The notes beneath the pieces were generated by a model. It was not told where the DNA came from. It saw only the letters and a list, made by a program, of their open reading frames with translations, and made no database searches. 64,000 nt of DNA, from assembly GCF_025145645.1 (NCBI RefSeq), contig NZ_CP102252.1, forward strand, positions 682,001 to 746,000. The letters are read 5' to 3'. The DNA is from Alistipes senegalensis JC50 (GTDB taxonomy: Bacteria; Bacteroidota; Bacteroidia; Bacteroidales; Rikenellaceae). Positions 62,097-64,000 of this stretch are shown one piece after another. The stretch's first letter is position 1. Each line of letters begins with the position of its first letter. Position numbers and translations under genes: made by a program.

Positions 62097-63254
62097 ATGA
62101 AAAGGTATCTCTTCATCGTTTTGGCCGGCTGCTGCCTCGCCGCCGGCTGCCGGAAGATCGAACTGGTGAACCCCACCGAATACGAGGTGCTGCCGTTCGG
62201 GGAGAACCCCGATGCCGACCCGATCGGCATGTATCTCCTGAACGAAGGCAACATGGGCAGCAACAAGGCGGACATCGACTACCTCGACTACCGCACGGCG
62301 GTCTACGCCCGCGGCATCTATGCGGAGAAGAACCCCAACGTCGTGAAGGAGCTGGGCGACGTGGGCAACGACATCCAGGTTTACGACGGACGGCTGTTCG
62401 CCGTCATCAACTGTTCGCACAAGGTCGAGGTGATGGACGCCTACACGGCCCGCCGCATCACGCAGATCGACATCCCCAACTGCCGCTACATCCGCTTCAA
62501 AGGCAAATACGCCTATGTCAGCGCCTACGTCGGCCCCGTGGCGATGGACCCCGACGCCCAGAAAGGCGCCGTCTTCAAGGTGGATCTCGACACCTACCGG
62601 ATCGTCGGCCAGGTGACCGTAGGCTACCAGCCCGACGAACTGGCCATCGTCGGCGACCGCGCCTATGTCGCCAATTCGGGCGGCTACCGCGCCCCGAACT
62701 ACGACTCGACGGTCTCGGTCATCGAACTGGAAACCATGCGCCAAATGTACAAGATCGACGTGGCGATCAACCTCAGCCGCATCAAGGCCGACGCCTACGG
62801 CAACCTGTGGGTCTCCTCGCGGGGCAACTACGACGACGTTCCGTCGAACCTCTACCGGCTGGAACCCAACGGCGGACGCTACCAGGTGGCCGAGGCGATG
62901 AACATTCCGGCCTCGAACATGACCGTCTCCGGGGATTCGCTCTACGTGTACAGCGTCGAGTACAGCAACCAGACCTCGAAGAACACGGTGACCTACGCCA
63001 TCATCGACGTTAAAAAGAAACGCGTCGTGTCGCGCAAGTTCATCACCGACGGCACGGAGCTCGACATCGTGATCCCCTACGGCATCGCCATCCACCCCCG
63101 GAACGGCGACATCTACGTCACCGACGCCAAGAACTACGTTTCGAGCGGCGTGCTGCACTGCTACTCGCGCGAGGGCGTCCGCAAATGGAGCGTCCGCACG
63201 GGCGACATCCCCGCGCACATGGTATTTCTCGAACGAAAACAGCCACAGCGATGA
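62097..63254 (+). CDS. btuG: BtuG-like surface beta-propeller lipoprotein (YncE family)
   Basis: 385 residues, lipobox LAAGC with Cys18. YncE-like seven-bladed propeller with blade motifs such as NDIQVYDGRLFAVINCSHKV and VGYQPDELAIVGDRAYVANS. In Bacteroides, BtuG is a surface propeller lipoprotein that binds B12 with very high affinity and sits on BtuB. Gene order riboswitch-btuB-propeller here matches that arrangement. It starts 12 bases after the btuB stop. The function is inferred from context and fold. Confidence 0.82.
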   Translation: MKRYLFIVLAGCCLAAGCRKIELVNPTEYEVLPFGENPDADPIGMYLLNEGNMGSNKADIDYLDYRTAVYARGIYAEKNPNVVKELGDVGNDIQVYDGRLFAVINCSHKVEVMDAYTARRITQIDIPNCRYIRFKGKYAYVSAYVGPVAMDPDAQKGAVFKVDLDTYRIVGQVTVGYQPDELAIVGDRAYVANSGGYRAPNYDSTVSVIELETMRQMYKIDVAINLSRIKADAYGNLWVSSRGNYDDVPSNLYRLEPNGGRYQVAEAMNIPASNMTVSGDSLYVYSVEYSNQTSKNTVTYAIIDVKKKRVVSRKFITDGTELDIVIPYGIAIHPRNGDIYVTDAKNYVSSGVLHCYSREGVRKWSVRTGDIPAHMVFLERKQPQR

Positions 63255-64000
63255 AGATGAAAAAGATACTCGCCGCCCTGCTGCCGGCCCTCGCACTCGG
63301 CGGCTGCGACAACGACGGCATCCCCTACGTGAGCCTCGGGCTGGACGACCTTTACAAGGTCGCCCGCATGCAGACCGTCGATCTCAGACCCGCCTTCACG
63401 GGAGAGAGCTACCGCTGGACGGTCAAGACCGCCTCGGGGGCCGATTCGCTGCTCTCGGAAGAGAAGGACTACATCTTCCTGATGCAGTATCCGGGCACCT
63501 ACGACGTGACGTTCCGAATCTTCGACCCCGTCAATCCGATCGTGCACCGGATGACCTTCTACGTGGTCGAGGAGGAGGTGGAGTACAGCCCCTACATCGC
63601 CACGGTCTACGAATACTGCCCGGCACCGGGACAGTTCGTGAACGCGATGCCCGAATACCGGGAGGGCGACACGGCGGAGACCATGCGGCAGAAGGCCGAG
63701 GAGGCCATCGCCGGAAAGATGCAGAGCGGCGTGTCGCTGGGAGCCTACGGCGGCTACATCACGTTCGGATTCGACCACACGGTCGTCAACGTTCCGGGCG
63801 AACACGACATCCGCATCGACGGCAACTCGTTCAACAGCGCCGCCCACCCGGGCGTGGACGGAGGCAGCTCGGAGCCGGGCATCATTCTGGTGATGTTCGA
63901 CGAGAACCAGAACGGCAAGCCCGACGACAAATGGTACGAGATCGACAAGAATCCGTGGTACACGGACGAAGCGGCCGTATACGGATACGAGATCACCTAC
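63251..64000 (+). CDS. Surface lipoprotein of the cobalamin locus, cut by window end
   Basis: 250 residues visible. Starts at ATG 63251 overlapping the btuG-like stop (ATGA), with a second ATG two codons later. Lipobox ALGGC with Cys19. A PKD-like beta domain (about 45-115) follows, then a region with NSFNSAAHPGVDGGSSEPGI and an acidic, Asp/Asn-rich loop DENQNGKPDD that could bind calcium. The family is seen beside btuB/btuG in Bacteroidales. A role as an additional corrinoid-binding surface protein is plausible but not shown. The 3' end is missing. Confidence 0.75.
   Translation, partial: MKMKKILAALLPALALGGCDNDGIPYVSLGLDDLYKVARMQTVDLRPAFTGESYRWTVKTASGADSLLSEEKDYIFLMQYPGTYDVTFRIFDPVNPIVHRMTFYVVEEEVEYSPYIATVYEYCPAPGQFVNAMPEYREGDTAETMRQKAEEAIAGKMQSGVSLGAYGGYITFGFDHTVVNVPGEHDIRIDGNSFNSAAHPGVDGGSSEPGIILVMFDENQNGKPDDKWYEIDKNPWYTDEAAVYGYEITY

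Noticed and set aside
60039..63296. 1085-codon minus-strand frame
   Set aside because: Antisense to btuB and the propeller lipoprotein gene, whose domains and riboswitch fix the true strand.

Overview
The window is from a GC-rich Bacteroidales chromosome, most likely an Alistipes-like gut anaerobe. The evidence is Bacteroidetes-type promoters (TTTG, 19-20 bp, TAnnTTTG), a hybrid two-component regulator, SusC/SusD with FecR and an ECF sigma factor, BACON and GLUG surface lipoproteins, a BtuB/BtuG-type cobalamin locus, and relics of a Bacteroides mobilizable element. No tRNA, rRNA or CRISPR array was seen.

Layout. (1) 1-10.4 kb: carbohydrate locus with a truncated GH2 glycosidase, a hybrid two-component regulator (HTCS) that has lost both phospho-acceptor residues, a heparinase II/III-like lyase and a GH105 unsaturated glucuronyl hydrolase. 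(2) 10.4-13.9 kb: dead mobile element with an integrase C-terminal stub, a mobC-relaxase fusion with a stop, an intact DUF3408 gene, an integrase with two frameshifts, and several inverted repeats. (3) 14-25.7 kb: housekeeping genes: ZupT, a Ca/Na-type antiporter, MutY, two GNAT proteins, two tandem sialate O-acetylesterase-like genes, a small membrane/wHTH operon, a LysO-type exporter and AsmA. (4) 25.8-30.9 kb: lipid-linked glycan decoration: a polyprenyl-phosphate mannose synthase-like GT2, a GT87-like protein, an AT-rich acyltransferase islet, GtrA and GT39. (5) 31-38.5 kb: TetR-TolC-HlyD-ABC-ABC-permease-permease-TetR efflux operon. (6) 38.6-57.8 kb: about 19 kb of eleven closely spaced minus-strand genes: FecR, STN-SusC, SusD, BACON/GLUG lipoprotein, metallophosphoesterase lipoprotein, GLUG protein, second metallophosphoesterase, ECF sigma, EEP-family phosphodiesterase, GlpT/UhpT-type organophosphate transporter and GH127. 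(7) 58-64 kb: a Ser-type sulfatase, then a cobalamin riboswitch driving btuB, a BtuG-like propeller lipoprotein and a further surface lipoprotein cut by the window end.

Region 6 is the best candidate for an undescribed system. It has the outer-membrane uptake machinery of a polysaccharide utilization locus, but its enzymes are mainly phosphoesterases and its inner-membrane carrier belongs to the organophosphate:phosphate antiporters. I infer a phosphoester-acquisition locus, for example for glycerophosphodiesters, phospholipid head groups, teichoic acid or phosphorylated glycans. Cutting across regions 4, 6 and 7 are five uninterrupted nine-base G/C tracts, each inside the reading frame of a surface-related gene. 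This pattern would suit slipped-strand phase variation, but nothing here shows length variation.
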